A stretch of DNA of 64,000 bases from contig JAJPHR010000058.1 of the NCBI GenBank assembly GCA_021325145.1, positions 46,710-110,709 on the forward strand. The letters are read 5' to 3'. Position 1 is the first letter of the stretch; each line of letters starts with the position of its first letter. The notes below the pieces were generated by a model, which made no database searches, had not been told where the DNA came from, and was given only the letters and a program-made list of their open reading frames with translations. Shown one piece after another: positions 28,569 through 37,532 of this stretch. Source of the stretch: Verrucomicrobiota bacterium. GTDB taxonomy: Bacteria > Verrucomicrobiota > Verrucomicrobiia > Limisphaerales > Pedosphaeraceae. The position numbers were made by a program, and so were the translations under genes.

Positions 28569-29378
28569 ATGCGTTACATCGAACCACATGCGCACATGGT
28601 GAGCCGGGTTACGGACGATTACCTGCAAATGTTGACGGCAGGATGCGCTGCCATCTGCGAACCGGCCTTCTGGGCCGGCTTCGACCGCAGTTCCGCTGAC
28701 GGATTTTACGACTACTTCTGTCAATTGACCGAGCATGAGCCCAAGCGCGCGGCGAAGTTCGGGCTGCCGCATTTCTGCTGGCTTTGCATCAACCCCAAGG
28801 AATCTGAAAACCTCGAACTGGCCAACGACGTACTGACCCTTATCCCGCAGTTTCTGGAACGTCCAACTGTGCTCGGCATCGGCGAAATCGGGTTGAACAA
28901 GAACAGCCGCAACGAAATGACAGTGCTCGAGAAGCACGTGGATTTGGCGGCGCGACATAACCAACTGATCCTCGTCCATACCCCGCACCTCGAAGATAAG
29001 CTAAAGGGCACACGCCTCATTGTAGACTTGATCAAAAGCGACCAACGCATCCAACCCGGACGCGTCATCATCGATCATGTGGAGGAACACACCGTCCAAC
29101 TCGTGCTGGACGCGGGGATGTGGGCGGGCATGACGCTTTATCCCGAATCCAAGTGTTCTCCCGCCCGCGCGATCGACATGGTCGAAATGTACGGCAACGA
29201 ACGGATCTGGATGAATTGCGCGTGTGACTGGGGCGTGAGTGATCCGCTGGCCGTGCCGAAGACCGCGTTGGAGATGCGCAAGCGCGGCCACAACGCTGCG
29301 GCCATCGACAAACTGGTTTACCAAAACCCGCTGCGATTTCTCAGCCAGTGTCCCAAGTTCAAATTGGCGGAGCAGTGA
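28569..29378 (+). CDS. TatD-family metal-dependent hydrolase, EboB-like
   Basis: A 269-residue TIM-barrel amidohydrolase of the TatD superfamily. Metal ligands are visible in YIEPHAHM (two His), GIGEIGLNK (Glu), VHTPHLED (His), IIDHVEEHT (His) and [14 protein letters not shown] (Asp). The [29 protein letters not shown] and [17 protein letters not shown] segments resemble, as I recall them, the TatD-like protein EboB of the ebo metabolite-traffic clusters of cyanobacteria and other phyla more than DNA-processing TatD. None of the other ebo genes (UbiA-like EboC, EboD, EboE, EboF) is nearby, so here it would be an orphan paired with the small gene at 28265. ATG 28569. Confidence 0.85.
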   Translation: MRYIEPHAHMVSRVTDDYLQMLTAGCAAICEPAFWAGFDRSSADGFYDYFCQLTEHEPKRAAKFGLPHFCWLCINPKESENLELANDVLTLIPQFLERPTVLGIGEIGLNKNSRNEMTVLEKHVDLAARHNQLILVHTPHLEDKLKGTRLIVDLIKSDQRIQPGRVIIDHVEEHTVQLVLDAGMWAGMTLYPESKCSPARAIDMVEMYGNERIWMNCACDWGVSDPLAVPKTALEMRKRGHNAAAIDKLVYQNPLRFLSQCPKFKLAEQ

Positions 29379-29414
29379 CGAGCAACTCACGGCCAAAGGC
29401 CCCAGGCCTTGCCA

Positions 29415-30164
29415 TCACTTCAACCGCCAGCCTCTTCGGGTTTGGTGAAGCCGGGCTAATCCTTCGAGCACTTGGTCCATTCCGCGGCGAATGTGCTCGC
29501 GCATGGCGGCGTCGGCTTCCGCCGGCGTGCCTTTCGCCAGCGCTTCCGTCAATTGCGCGTGATAATCGGAAGCCAGGGTGCGCCGCTGGACTGCCGTGTC
29601 GTAAAGCCAGTTGAAGACGAGCACCTGTTCCTTCTCGATGGCGTCCCGCAGAGCCGGGCAGCGCGCTCCCTCCGCGATGCGCATATGCAAGCCCATGTGA
29701 TATGTATTTACGGAAAACAGGAGGTTGCGCTCCACCGTTCCCTTTTCACAACGGGCATAAAGGCGGTCCACTTGCCGGCCCATGTGGCGCAGTTCGCGTT
29801 TTTCAGCTTTGGTGGCGCGCTCCGCGAACAGCCGCGCGGCCTGGGTTTCCAGCGCCTCGCGCAATTGGCAACGCTCCTCGATGCTCTCGCGCGTTGGAAT
29901 GCGCACCCGTGTCCCGACACGCGGCTTGCTCTCAAGCAGGCCTTCGCGCTCCAGCCGTTGCAACGCCTCGGTGACGGGCAGCACACTCACCTTGAGTTCC
30001 TTCGCGAGCTTCCGCCGCGAAATCGCCAATCCGACCGGCAGGTCGCCTCTCAGAATTCGGTTGCGGATTTCAGTGTAAGCCCAAACAGCGAGTGAACTCG
30101 TGCGCCGATGCAACCCAACAGGTGGCGGCGGTGGAAAGGCAAAATGAGCGCGGCGCTTGTTCAC
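29415..30164 (-). CDS. GntR/FadR-family transcriptional regulator (FCD domain)
   Basis: A 249-residue regulator with an N-terminal winged helix (residues 25-90: YTEIRNRILRGDLPVGLAISRRKLAKELKVSVLPVTEALQRLEREGLLESKPRVG in parts) and a C-terminal all-helical FCD ligand domain (QLREALETQAARLFAERA; metal/ligand His in HMGLHMRIAEGA and YHAQLTEALAKG; DAAMREHIRRGM). FadR-subfamily members usually sense sugar acids or other carboxylates. It is divergent from the rhamnonate-dehydratase-like operon and probably represses it through the palindrome at 30450-30465. The first in-frame start is GTG 30164. It converges with the EboB-like gene (36-base gap). Confidence 0.92.
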   Translation of the reverse strand: MNKRRAHFAFPPPPPVGLHRRTSSLAVWAYTEIRNRILRGDLPVGLAISRRKLAKELKVSVLPVTEALQRLEREGLLESKPRVGTRVRIPTRESIEERCQLREALETQAARLFAERATKAEKRELRHMGRQVDRLYARCEKGTVERNLLFSVNTYHMGLHMRIAEGARCPALRDAIEKEQVLVFNWLYDTAVQRRTLASDYHAQLTEALAKGTPAEADAAMREHIRRGMDQVLEGLARLHQTRRGWRLK

Positions 30165-30495
30165 GCGATTGAATCTGACACCAGACCCAATTCGCAGTCA
30201 AACTCACACGCAGCACGGAAGCGCAGCCGCCGATTGGCAGAATCGGCCGGGCGGTTCCGACCGGGAAGGCAGGGACATCGCGCTACGGTGTCCCTGCCCG
30301 CGTTCCAGCGGGCGGAACGCTCTATCCAAGACGTGCGCTACAGGCTGCTCGTCCCGGCCAAATGCAGCGGCAGTGAGGAGATGCCCCCGAATCGGTCTTC
30401 CAACTCTGAGAGGACTTGACAGGCGGAAGGGTGCTTCGCTAGATACTCCTACTGACATATCAGTACGAAACTGTTGCCACCGTGAAGTCCATGCC
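30165..30495. other. 331-base divergent intergenic region, gntR and sugar-acid operon
   Basis: Holds the rightward promoter described separately at 30416-30465. The rest is GC-rich with no credible gene. A weak GC-rich palindromic stretch (GGCAGGGACATCGC and GTGTCCCTGCC, 30268-30299) may be another repeat. The leftward gntR promoter is not obvious. Confidence 0.4.
30416..30465 (+). promoter_or_regulatory. Promoter and operator-like palindrome of the sugar-acid operon
   Basis: TTGACA (30416-30421), an 18-base spacer and TAGATA (30440-30445) predict transcription from about 30452. Exactly there lies TACTGACATATCAGTA (30450-30465), arms TACTGA/TCAGTA around CATA. A repressor bound at the start site would block transcription, which suits the divergent GntR regulator. 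Assignment is inferred from position and symmetry. Confidence 0.6.
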
Positions 30496-31674
30496 ATGAA
30501 GATCAAGGAAATCCGCACGCGCGTCGTCGAGTGGCGCGGCAAAACTGTCCCGCTGCCGCCACATTTTTGCACCAACCCGATGGATGCCGTTGCCCCCATG
30601 CTGAGCAAGGCCACGATGGGCACCTTCACGTTCCATAGCTGGCTCATCGTCGAAATCTTCACCGACGACGGCCTTGTGGGTATTGGCAACGCCGCGCTTT
30701 CGCCGGTCGTCACTAAACAAGTCATCGACGTTTACCTAAAGCCGCTGCTGCTTGGCGCTGATCCGTGGGACATTGAATTCCTGTGGCAGCACATGTATCG
30801 CAAGACCATGGCCTTTGGCCGCAAAGGCATCGGCATGGTTGCGATCAGCGCGGTGGACATTGCGCTGTGGGACTTGCTCGGCAAATCCGCCAGGCAACCG
30901 GTCTATCGCCTGCTCGGCGGGCGCACCAAACCGCGCATCCCGGTTTATGCCAGCCGCCTTTACAGCACTCCGCTGGAGGAACTCGCCGCCGAAGCTCTCA
31001 AATATAAAAAGGAAGGGTACCGTGCCATGAAGCTGCGTTTCGGTTGGGGACCGGTGGACGCCGCCGCCGGCATGCAACGCAACCTCGCTCTCGTTCGCGC
31101 CGTGCGGGAAGCTGTCGGTGACGAAATCGACATCATGGCCGATGCCTATATGGGCTGGAACCTCGATTACGCAAAACGAATGCTGCCGCTGCTTGAACCG
31201 TTCCATCTTCGGTGGCTCGAAGAACCCGTCATTCCCGACGACATCCATGGCTACGCGGAACTGAAACGCTTTGGCCGTATTCCCATAGCGGGCGGCGAGC
31301 ATGAGTTCACGCTCCACGGTTTTCGCGAACTCATCGAAGCCCGCGCGGTGGATTACATCCAGTTCGACACCAACCGTGTCGGCGGCCTGACCCAGGCGCG
31401 AAAAATTGCCGCGCTGGCCGAGGCGCATTCGATTCCAGTGATTCCCCACGCGGGGCAGATGCACAACTACCACATCGTCATGGCCAGCCTGAATTCTCCC
31501 ATGGCCGAATTCTTTCCGCCGGTGGACGTGGAGGTCGGCAACGAACTGTTTTGGCATTGTTTCCACGGCGAACCGATGCCCAAGGAAGGGTTCATCGATT
31601 TGGATGAAAACACTCCCGGCCTCGGCCTCGCCGTCAATGAGGACGCGCTCAAACGCTTCCACGTCGTCGAATGA
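30496..31674 (+). CDS. L-rhamnonate-dehydratase-like enolase-superfamily enzyme
   Basis: A 392-residue mandelate-racemase-group enzyme. Expected active-site residues are Lys179-x-Arg181 (MKLRFGWGP), metal ligands Asp216 (MADAYMGW), Glu242 (LEEPVIPDD) and Glu268 (GGEHEFT), and the Asp291/His318 dyad (FDTNRVGG and IPHAGQMHNYH). The segment around His318 and the SPMAEFFPP motif resemble L-rhamnonate dehydratase, which removes water from an acid sugar to give a 2-keto-3-deoxy acid. The actual sugar acid is unproved. ATG 30496. The following dehydrogenase starts within its stop codon. No signal peptide, so cytoplasmic. Confidence 0.88.
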   Translation: MKIKEIRTRVVEWRGKTVPLPPHFCTNPMDAVAPMLSKATMGTFTFHSWLIVEIFTDDGLVGIGNAALSPVVTKQVIDVYLKPLLLGADPWDIEFLWQHMYRKTMAFGRKGIGMVAISAVDIALWDLLGKSARQPVYRLLGGRTKPRIPVYASRLYSTPLEELAAEALKYKKEGYRAMKLRFGWGPVDAAAGMQRNLALVRAVREAVGDEIDIMADAYMGWNLDYAKRMLPLLEPFHLRWLEEPVIPDDIHGYAELKRFGRIPIAGGEHEFTLHGFRELIEARAVDYIQFDTNRVGGLTQARKIAALAEAHSIPVIPHAGQMHNYHIVMASLNSPMAEFFPPVDVEVGNELFWHCFHGEPMPKEGFIDLDENTPGLGLAVNEDALKRFHVVE

Positions 31675-32573
31675 GCAAACCGCGCATCGCATTCTTCGGA
31701 TTGGGCCTGATGGGTTCAGGCATGGCCCATCAGCTAATTAAAGCCGGGTTTCCACTGGCCGTTTTTAACCGCAATCAGGAAAAGGCCGGGCCCTTCGCCG
31801 CCGTCGGCGCGCATGTCGCACTCACGCCGCGTGAAGCCGCCACCAGAGCCGACGTCCTCATCAGTATGGTGGCCGATGACAATGCGTCGCGCGCCGTCTG
31901 GTTCGGGGAATATGGAGCACTCGCCGCCGCGACTGCGGGCGCGGTCTGCATCGAATCCAGCACCGTGAGCGTCGCCTGCGTCCGGAAACTCGCCGCCGCC
32001 GCTGCCGCGCGTGGGTGCGAATTCCTGGATGCACCGGTTACCGGCAGCAAAGTCCATGCAGCTTCCGGCGAACTTCATTTCCTGGTCGGCGGCCCGCCTG
32101 CCGCGCTGGAAAAGGTTCGGCCGGTCCTGGCGGCCATGAGCAAGACCATCACGCCCTTGGGGCCTGTCGGCAGCGGAGCCTTGCTTAAGCTCATCAACAA
32201 TTTCGTTTGCGGCGTGCAGGTTGCTTCGCTGGCCGAAGCCATGGCCATGATCGAGCGTAGCGGCCTGGATCGTGCCCGAGCGCTTGAGATCCTCACCCAG
32301 GGCGCACCCGGCAGCCCAATCGTCAAAACCGTCGCCGGCCGCATGACCGCGCCGGATTATACGCCGAACTTTTTGCTGCGTTTGATGGCCAAGGACCTTG
32401 CCTATGCAGTGGAAGAAAGCGGCAAGTTTTCGGTGGAACCGGCCACTGCTGCCGCAGCACTGGGCGTTTTTAGAAAAGGCATCGCTGCCGGTCATGGGGA
32501 TGAGGATATCGCAGCCTTGGTGGAAGTATTTCGAAGTGGAGCAGGAAACGCAGCCAAAACCCCAAATGCCTGA
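31671..32573 (+). CDS. NAD(P)-dependent beta-hydroxyacid dehydrogenase (GarR/HIBADH family)
   Basis: A 300-residue member of the 3-hydroxyisobutyrate/tartronate-semialdehyde reductase family. The Rossmann motif is GLGLMGSGMAHQLIKAGF with FNRN after beta-2, the substrate loop is DAPVTGSKVHAASGELHFLVGG, and the catalytic lysine lies in GSGALLKLINNFVCG. The C-terminal dimer helices include KDLAYAVEESGKF. The FNRN motif (Asn-Arg) favours NADP(H). Its ATG overlaps the dehydratase stop (ATGA), so it should act in the same pathway, perhaps on a 2-keto-3-deoxy-acid-derived intermediate; that step is inference. Confidence 0.9.
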   Translation: MSKPRIAFFGLGLMGSGMAHQLIKAGFPLAVFNRNQEKAGPFAAVGAHVALTPREAATRADVLISMVADDNASRAVWFGEYGALAAATAGAVCIESSTVSVACVRKLAAAAAARGCEFLDAPVTGSKVHAASGELHFLVGGPPAALEKVRPVLAAMSKTITPLGPVGSGALLKLINNFVCGVQVASLAEAMAMIERSGLDRARALEILTQGAPGSPIVKTVAGRMTAPDYTPNFLLRLMAKDLAYAVEESGKFSVEPATAAAALGVFRKGIAAGHGDEDIAALVEVFRSGAGNAAKTPNA

Positions 32574-32586
32574 TCGTCCTTTAGAA

Positions 32587-32651
32587 ACTATCCGGTAGGG
32601 CGGGCAGTCCTCTGCCCGCCGTCGGCGCGCATGGAGTGACGCGCCCTACCC
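32587..32651. repeat. Dispersed repeat, GGCGGGCAG family, copy 2
   Basis: Begins ACTATCCGGTAGGGCGGGCA and contains the hairpin GGGCAGTCCTCTGCCC and GCCGTCGGCGCGC. Nearly identical to 63805-63870 and to the reverse complement of 5166-5229. It occupies most of the 102-base gap between the dehydrogenase and the GH39-like gene. Confidence 0.8.
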
Positions 32652-32675
32652 CATCGCGAATGAAACGTACATCGT

Positions 32676-34376
32676 ATGAAACCTAAACCTCTCATCACCC
32701 TACTCACTAATTTTGCAATAGCGCTATGCTGCCCCGCCCAGGAGACACAAGTCCCTTCAGCGACCAACGCACCGTTCCCCGTCACGATTCGCATTGATGC
32801 CGGCAAAACCATCGGTGAGTTGACACCGATCTGGCGGTTCTTCGGCTATGACGAAGCGGACTATACCTACATGAAGGACGGAAAGAAGTTGCTGTCCGAA
32901 TTGAGTCAGCTTGGTTCACCACAAGTTTATATTCGTTGTCATCACTTGCTCACGAGCGGCGACGGCGCATATGCGTTGAAATGGAGTTCGACCAGCGCCT
33001 ACAAGGAAGATGCGGACGGGAAACCGATTTACGACTGGACCATCAACGACCGCATCTTTGACACCTATCTCGAACGCGGGTTGAAGCCTTACGCCCAGAT
33101 CGGTTTCATGCCCGAAGCCCTGACCACGCATCCCCAGGATTACCCGCATCATCCGCCGATCAACGAAAAAGCCCCAGCCAACGCGGGCCAGGCCTATCCG
33201 CCGAAGGATTACGGCAAATGGGGCGAACTCAATTATGAATGGACGAAACACTGCGTCGAAAAATACGGCGCGGCCGAAGTCGCCAAATGGTATTGGGAAG
33301 TTTGGAACGAGCCGAACATTTTCTACTGGCACGGGACGCACGAGGATTATTTCAAACTCTACGATTACGCCGTGGAAGGTGTGCGCCGTGCGTTGCCGGC
33401 TGCTCGCGTCGGCGGACCGGAAACGGCGGGTGGTCCGGGTGGGAGGTTTCTGCGTGAATTCCTTGAGCACTGCGCGCGTGGCACGAATTACGTCACCGGC
33501 AAGATCGGGTCGCCGCTGGACTTCATTTCCTTCCACGCCAAGGGCAATCCCGTTTTCACGAACAACCACGTGCGCATGGGCATGGCCGGGCAATTACGCA
33601 ACATCAACGACGCTTTTGCCGTGGTCGCTTCGTTTCCGGAATACAAGCGGCTCCCGCTGGTCATCGGTGAATCCGATCCCGAAGGCTGCGCGGCCTGCCG
33701 CGATCCGAACGATGCCTATCGCAACGGCACGATGTATTCCAGCTACACAGCGGCGAGTTTCCCCCGCAAGCTCGATCTGGCCGCCAAACATGGCGTGAAC
33801 CTCGAAGGCGCACTGACGTGGGCTTTCGAGTTCGAAGACCAGCCGCCGTTCGCGGGCTTTCGCGCGCTCGCCAGCGACGGCCTCGATTTGCCGGTGCTGA
33901 ACGTCTTTCGCATGTTTGCCAAAATGAGCGGCCAACGGCTCGCCGTCGAAAGCAGCGCCGGACTGGACGCGGACACCATCCGCACAAAAAGCGTTCGCGG
34001 GAATCCCGATGTCTCAGCGTTCGCCAGCCTCGACCAAAACCAGGTCTGCATCCTGCTCTGGCATTATCACGACGATGATGTGCCCGGCCCGGATGCAACC
34101 ATCGAGTTGACCCTCAATGCCCTGCCCAAGCCAATGGCTTCGGCAAAGCTCACGCACTACCGCATCGACGCGGACCACAGTAATTCATACGAAGCCTGGA
34201 AGCGCCTGGGTTCACCACAGCAACTGACGCCCGAACAGTACGCGCAACTTGAAAAAGCCGGGCACCTGGCGCAAATTAATCCTCCGGAAAAAGTCACAGC
34301 GGCAAATGGGGAAGCCCGCTTGCGGCTCACCCTGCCGCGACAGGCAGTCTCTTTGATCGTATTGAATTGGAATTGA
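32676..34376 (+). CDS. GH39-like glycoside hydrolase, exported
   Basis: A 566-residue (alpha/beta)8-barrel hydrolase with a signal peptide (KPLITLLTNFAIALCCPAQ; the Cys-Cys might also act as a lipobox). The clan GH-A acid/base is Glu212 in WEVWNEPNIFYW, and the probable nucleophile is Glu332 in LVIGESDPEGC. The C-terminal beta-rich part (about 440-566) resembles the GH39 xylosidase accessory domain. GH39 enzymes cleave xylosides, iduronides or other glycosides; the substrate is not evident. Linked to sugar-acid genes upstream, it may release the uronic- or aldonic-acid-containing substrate for that pathway. ATG 32676. Confidence 0.87.
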   Translation: MKPKPLITLLTNFAIALCCPAQETQVPSATNAPFPVTIRIDAGKTIGELTPIWRFFGYDEADYTYMKDGKKLLSELSQLGSPQVYIRCHHLLTSGDGAYALKWSSTSAYKEDADGKPIYDWTINDRIFDTYLERGLKPYAQIGFMPEALTTHPQDYPHHPPINEKAPANAGQAYPPKDYGKWGELNYEWTKHCVEKYGAAEVAKWYWEVWNEPNIFYWHGTHEDYFKLYDYAVEGVRRALPAARVGGPETAGGPGGRFLREFLEHCARGTNYVTGKIGSPLDFISFHAKGNPVFTNNHVRMGMAGQLRNINDAFAVVASFPEYKRLPLVIGESDPEGCAACRDPNDAYRNGTMYSSYTAASFPRKLDLAAKHGVNLEGALTWAFEFEDQPPFAGFRALASDGLDLPVLNVFRMFAKMSGQRLAVESSAGLDADTIRTKSVRGNPDVSAFASLDQNQVCILLWHYHDDDVPGPDATIELTLNALPKPMASAKLTHYRIDADHSNSYEAWKRLGSPQQLTPEQYAQLEKAGHLAQINPPEKVTAANGEARLRLTLPRQAVSLIVLNWN

Positions 34377-34388
34377 GCAAGACCTGGC

Positions 34389-34949
34389 ATGCCAAAGACG
34401 AACAAGAATCCCGGTTCGCCGCGACCATTCCTTCGCAAGTTGGTGGTTCTAATTGCGCTGATCCCGCTCTGGTGCGCAGGCGCCTCCATCGCACGCGGGG
34501 CAACCGTGACCATCACCAATTCCGTCCACATTAAACCCAGCGACAAATGGAATCCGCGTTTCTGGCTGGGCAATTCTGACGAACCAGTTCCTCCCGCAGA
34601 TTACCGCCCTGATGACAAGCACCGTGTGCGAAAATGGTACTTTCGCAACCCCACCCACAACTTCAATTACTACGTCATCGGCATCGCCGACAAAACGTTC
34701 CGGCGCTCCGGCCGTTGCCCCCAGGCCGTGTTCAATCCTCATGAGGGTTGGAACTGGGCCGTCTGTAAATACAGATTCCTCCGACTCCCTTTCGTGTCGT
34801 ATCAACACAAGTCTTTCAAATGCTACGCGGGTTGGCGCGAACGTGGGAATTTTGGGATTGAATTGAAGCTGCACTCCGCTCGTGAAGGCCTCCAGGCCAA
34901 GGAGGATAAGAGGGTTCCAATTTCACCTTCTGCCAGGGCTTCGCTTTGA
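34389..34949 (+). CDS. Exported protein of unknown function with GWRERGNFG motif
   Basis: A 186-residue protein with a signal peptide (KLVVLIALIPLWCAGASIARG). The middle part is aromatic-rich: FWLGNSDEPVPPADYRPDDKHR, FRNPTHNFNYYVIGIADKTF, FNPHEGWNWAVCKYRFLRLPFVSY and CYAGWRERGNFGIELKL. This pattern is familiar from uncharacterised proteins of Verrucomicrobia and some phages, but I cannot name the family. The tail after about residue 160 is charged and unlike the rest, so the 3' end may have changed. It starts 12 bases after the GH39-like gene and is probably co-transcribed. ATG 34389. Confidence 0.75.
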   Translation: MPKTNKNPGSPRPFLRKLVVLIALIPLWCAGASIARGATVTITNSVHIKPSDKWNPRFWLGNSDEPVPPADYRPDDKHRVRKWYFRNPTHNFNYYVIGIADKTFRRSGRCPQAVFNPHEGWNWAVCKYRFLRLPFVSYQHKSFKCYAGWRERGNFGIELKLHSAREGLQAKEDKRVPISPSARASL

Positions 34950-35220
34950 CGCACACGAGAAATTGGGGTTTCTTACTCTACAGATGACCGTCGCATCCTC
35001 GATAGCTCGGAAAACAATTCCGGCAAGCGATCCATCCAACCGCGGCCAAAGTCCAGCACATACTCCCCATCTGACTTCTGCCACGTAGTTGGACAGGTCA
35101 CTGGCACCTTGACTGCTCAGATACTCTCGCCGAGCTTGCGGCGGTGAACGTCGGCCTGCGCGTCAACCCTCGAATTGCCTTCTGGTGCGTAGTCATGAGA
35201 GCGAGTGTAATTTCTGTAAC

Positions 35221-36351
35221 TCAAACCTGCTGTTTCAAGATATTCTCCGCCGACCGCTTCACCATTTCGGCGAGTTCCGGGGGTTTGATGATCGTGGCCT
35301 TGCCGGCCCAACTGAGCACCCAGCGCTCCACCTCCTGCAGGCTGGACAGCTTCAACTGTAATTCCACCCCGCCATCCTTGAGTTCCACTAATTGCTGGGA
35401 AGGATGCCAGCGTTTCTCGCGAATGTAATCGGCCACCATTTCGCTGAAGCGGATGATCACCTCGAACTCGCCCTCAGCGGAGTGAACGCCGAAGCTGTCG
35501 CGCAAGCGGTTTTCCAGCGAGAAATTATCCGGCCGCTCGAAGGTCCGGCCCGTGCGGCGAACTCCCTTGATGCGCGAGGGGACGAAAGTGCGAATGTCCT
35601 TCCGAAGATGATCGAACGCGAACAGAAACCATTCGCCGTTGATATTCGCGAGATGGTAGGGATCGACCGTGCGCGTCTCAGCCTGGCGCTGGCCGGGCTT
35701 GCGGTAGGCAAGTTGAAGTTGCTGCCGTTCGGTTGCCGCCTTGCGCAACTGGTCGAACACATTCAGGTCCAGAAGCGGCTCGGCGCGGGTCTGGAACGAG
35801 ATGATCTTGTCCCACTCGGCCAGGTTGAGCGAGACGGTGTCCGGCAGCGATTCCTGGATTTTCCGGATGGCGGTCAGGAGCGGCTTTTCGAAGTCGGTGC
35901 CGCGATATTGCTGCAGCGCCTTTTCCGCAACCACCAGCGCGAACAATTCGCCTTCATTGACGCGAATGGGCGGAAAGGAACTGACCGGCTTGGTGTAATA
36001 GAAGCCGAATCGTGTCTTGTCGTACTCCAGCGGCAAACCCAATCCGTCCCGCATGAAGGCCAGATCGCGGTGGATTGACTTGACGCTAACCTCCAACTCG
36101 CGCGCGAAATAGGAGGCGTTGGGAAATTTGCCGGATTGGATCGCCTGGTGAATCCGCATCATCCGCTGCAACGGAAGCCGCGACACCTGCGGCTCGCCGG
36201 CGAGCAAATCGCGTTTGTTCTCTTGTATCGGGTTGCGTGCGGCCTGACCTGCGCCCACCGCCCCCGGCGAACTCGAACCCTTTTTGGCCGGCTTGCGGGG
36301 TGATCGAACGGTTGCCTTCACGTGTAAAAACGGGACTGCGTTATACAGCAA
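35221..36351 (-). CDS. WYL-domain transcriptional regulator
   Basis: Up to 376 residues. An N-terminal HTH_11/DeoR-like winged helix (about 60-115: LPLQRMMRIHQAIQSGKFPNAS, then ARELEVSVKSIHRDLAFMRDGLGLPLEYD) is followed by a WYL domain (about 205-280: ERQQLQLAYRKPGQRQAETRTVDPYHLANINGEWFLFAFDHLRKDIRTFVPSRI in parts) and a WCX C-terminal extension (VIIRFSEMVADYIREKRWHPSQ). WYL proteins bind nucleic-acid ligands and often control stress or defence genes; no defence genes flank it. Candidate starts are TTG 36351, preceded by GAAGGG, and GTG 36321. The roughly 270 bases beyond the stop, up to the gene ending at 34949, hold no gene I can support. Confidence 0.9.
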   Translation of the reverse strand: MLYNAVPFLHVKATVRSPRKPAKKGSSSPGAVGAGQAARNPIQENKRDLLAGEPQVSRLPLQRMMRIHQAIQSGKFPNASYFARELEVSVKSIHRDLAFMRDGLGLPLEYDKTRFGFYYTKPVSSFPPIRVNEGELFALVVAEKALQQYRGTDFEKPLLTAIRKIQESLPDTVSLNLAEWDKIISFQTRAEPLLDLNVFDQLRKAATERQQLQLAYRKPGQRQAETRTVDPYHLANINGEWFLFAFDHLRKDIRTFVPSRIKGVRRTGRTFERPDNFSLENRLRDSFGVHSAEGEFEVIIRFSEMVADYIREKRWHPSQQLVELKDGGVELQLKLSSLQEVERWVLSWAGKATIIKPPELAEMVKRSAENILKQQV

Positions 36352-36407
36352 CCCTTCGCTTGACTGGCTCGCGAGTTCACACCCGCTCCTGACGCCGGCC
36401 TGCCGAA

Positions 36408-37532
36408 CTACACCAGCTTGGACAGGAGTTCCTCGTTCGTCTTGTGCTTCTTGAGGGCCGCGAGAAGTGTTTCCATCGCTTCGACCGGATTCAAGTCCAC
36501 CATGGTGCGGCGGAGCTTGCGCACGGCTTCGATCTGCTTGGGCGAAAACAATTTCTCCTCTTTCCGGGTGCCGCTCTTGGGAACGTCGATGGCCGGGAAC
36601 AAACGCCGGTCGGACAGCTTGCGATCCAGCACTAACTCCATGTTGCCCGTGCCTTTGAATTCCTGGAAGATCAACTCGTCCATTCGCGAACCGGTGTCGA
36701 TCAGAGCCGTCGCCAAAATCGTCAACGAACCGCCCTCCTCGATCTTGCGGGCCGAGGCGAACATCTTGCGCGGAATCTCCAGCGCGCGCGCATCCACGCC
36801 GCCGGTCATCGTCCGGCCGCTGCCGCCGTGGACGCTGTTATACGCGCGGGCCACACGTGTGATCGAATCGAGCAGCACAAAAACATCCTTGCCCGCCTCC
36901 ACCATCCGGCGGCAGCGCTCGATCATGAAACGCGACAGCCGCACGTGGGTTTCCAAATCCTGGTCGTTCGAGGACGCCACGACCTCGGCCTTGACGGAAC
37001 GTTGGAAATCGGTGACTTCCTCGGGCCGCTCGTCAATGAGCAGTACCAGCACATGCACGTCAGGGTGGTTGGCCGTGACTGCGTTGGCGATTTGTTTGAG
37101 GATGGTCGTCTTGCCGGTGCGCGGCGGGGCGACGATCAGACCGCGGGTGCCCTTGCCGATGGGCGTCACGAGGTCGATGATCCTGGTTTCCAGCAGGTCG
37201 GGCGCGGTTTCGAGGTTGAACTTTTCGACCGGATCAATGGTCGTCAGATTCTCGAAACGGACGGACTTGGTGTACTCCGAAAACGGCATGTCGTTGACCT
37301 TGTCCACCGTCTTGAGTTGCGGGCTGTTACCCCGGTGCGGTGGCTGGGTCGGTCCCGACACCTGGCAGCCTTCCCGGAGGAAGTTCCGCTTGATGGTGTC
37401 TGGCGTGACGAAAATATCCGTCGGCTTGGGATGAAAGTGGTTCTGGGCCGTGCGCAGGAATCCGAATCCCTTTTCGGATATCTCCAGCCAGCCGGAGCCG
37501 GCTTCCATCGCGGTGTTTGACGCTGTACTCAT
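36408..37532 (-). CDS. rho: Transcription termination factor Rho
   Basis: A 374-residue hexameric RNA helicase that ends transcription at Rho-dependent sites. The N-terminal OSB-fold RNA-binding domain is seen as GWLEISEKGFGFLRTAQNHF and DIFVTPDTIKRNFLREG. Walker A is APPRTGKTT (135-143), Walker B is VLLIDERPEE, and the R-loop/Q-loop segment is LLDSITRVARAYN with SGRTMTGGVDARAL. FATALIDTGSRMDELIFQEFKGTGN-type sequence matches (here LATALIDTGS). It lacks the long N-terminal extension found in many phyla. ATG 37532 is preferred over an in-frame TTG at 37538. Downstream lies the WYL regulator on the same strand after 56 bases. Confidence 0.97.
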   Translation of the reverse strand: MSTASNTAMEAGSGWLEISEKGFGFLRTAQNHFHPKPTDIFVTPDTIKRNFLREGCQVSGPTQPPHRGNSPQLKTVDKVNDMPFSEYTKSVRFENLTTIDPVEKFNLETAPDLLETRIIDLVTPIGKGTRGLIVAPPRTGKTTILKQIANAVTANHPDVHVLVLLIDERPEEVTDFQRSVKAEVVASSNDQDLETHVRLSRFMIERCRRMVEAGKDVFVLLDSITRVARAYNSVHGGSGRTMTGGVDARALEIPRKMFASARKIEEGGSLTILATALIDTGSRMDELIFQEFKGTGNMELVLDRKLSDRRLFPAIDVPKSGTRKEEKLFSPKQIEAVRKLRRTMVDLNPVEAMETLLAALKKHKTNEELLSKLV

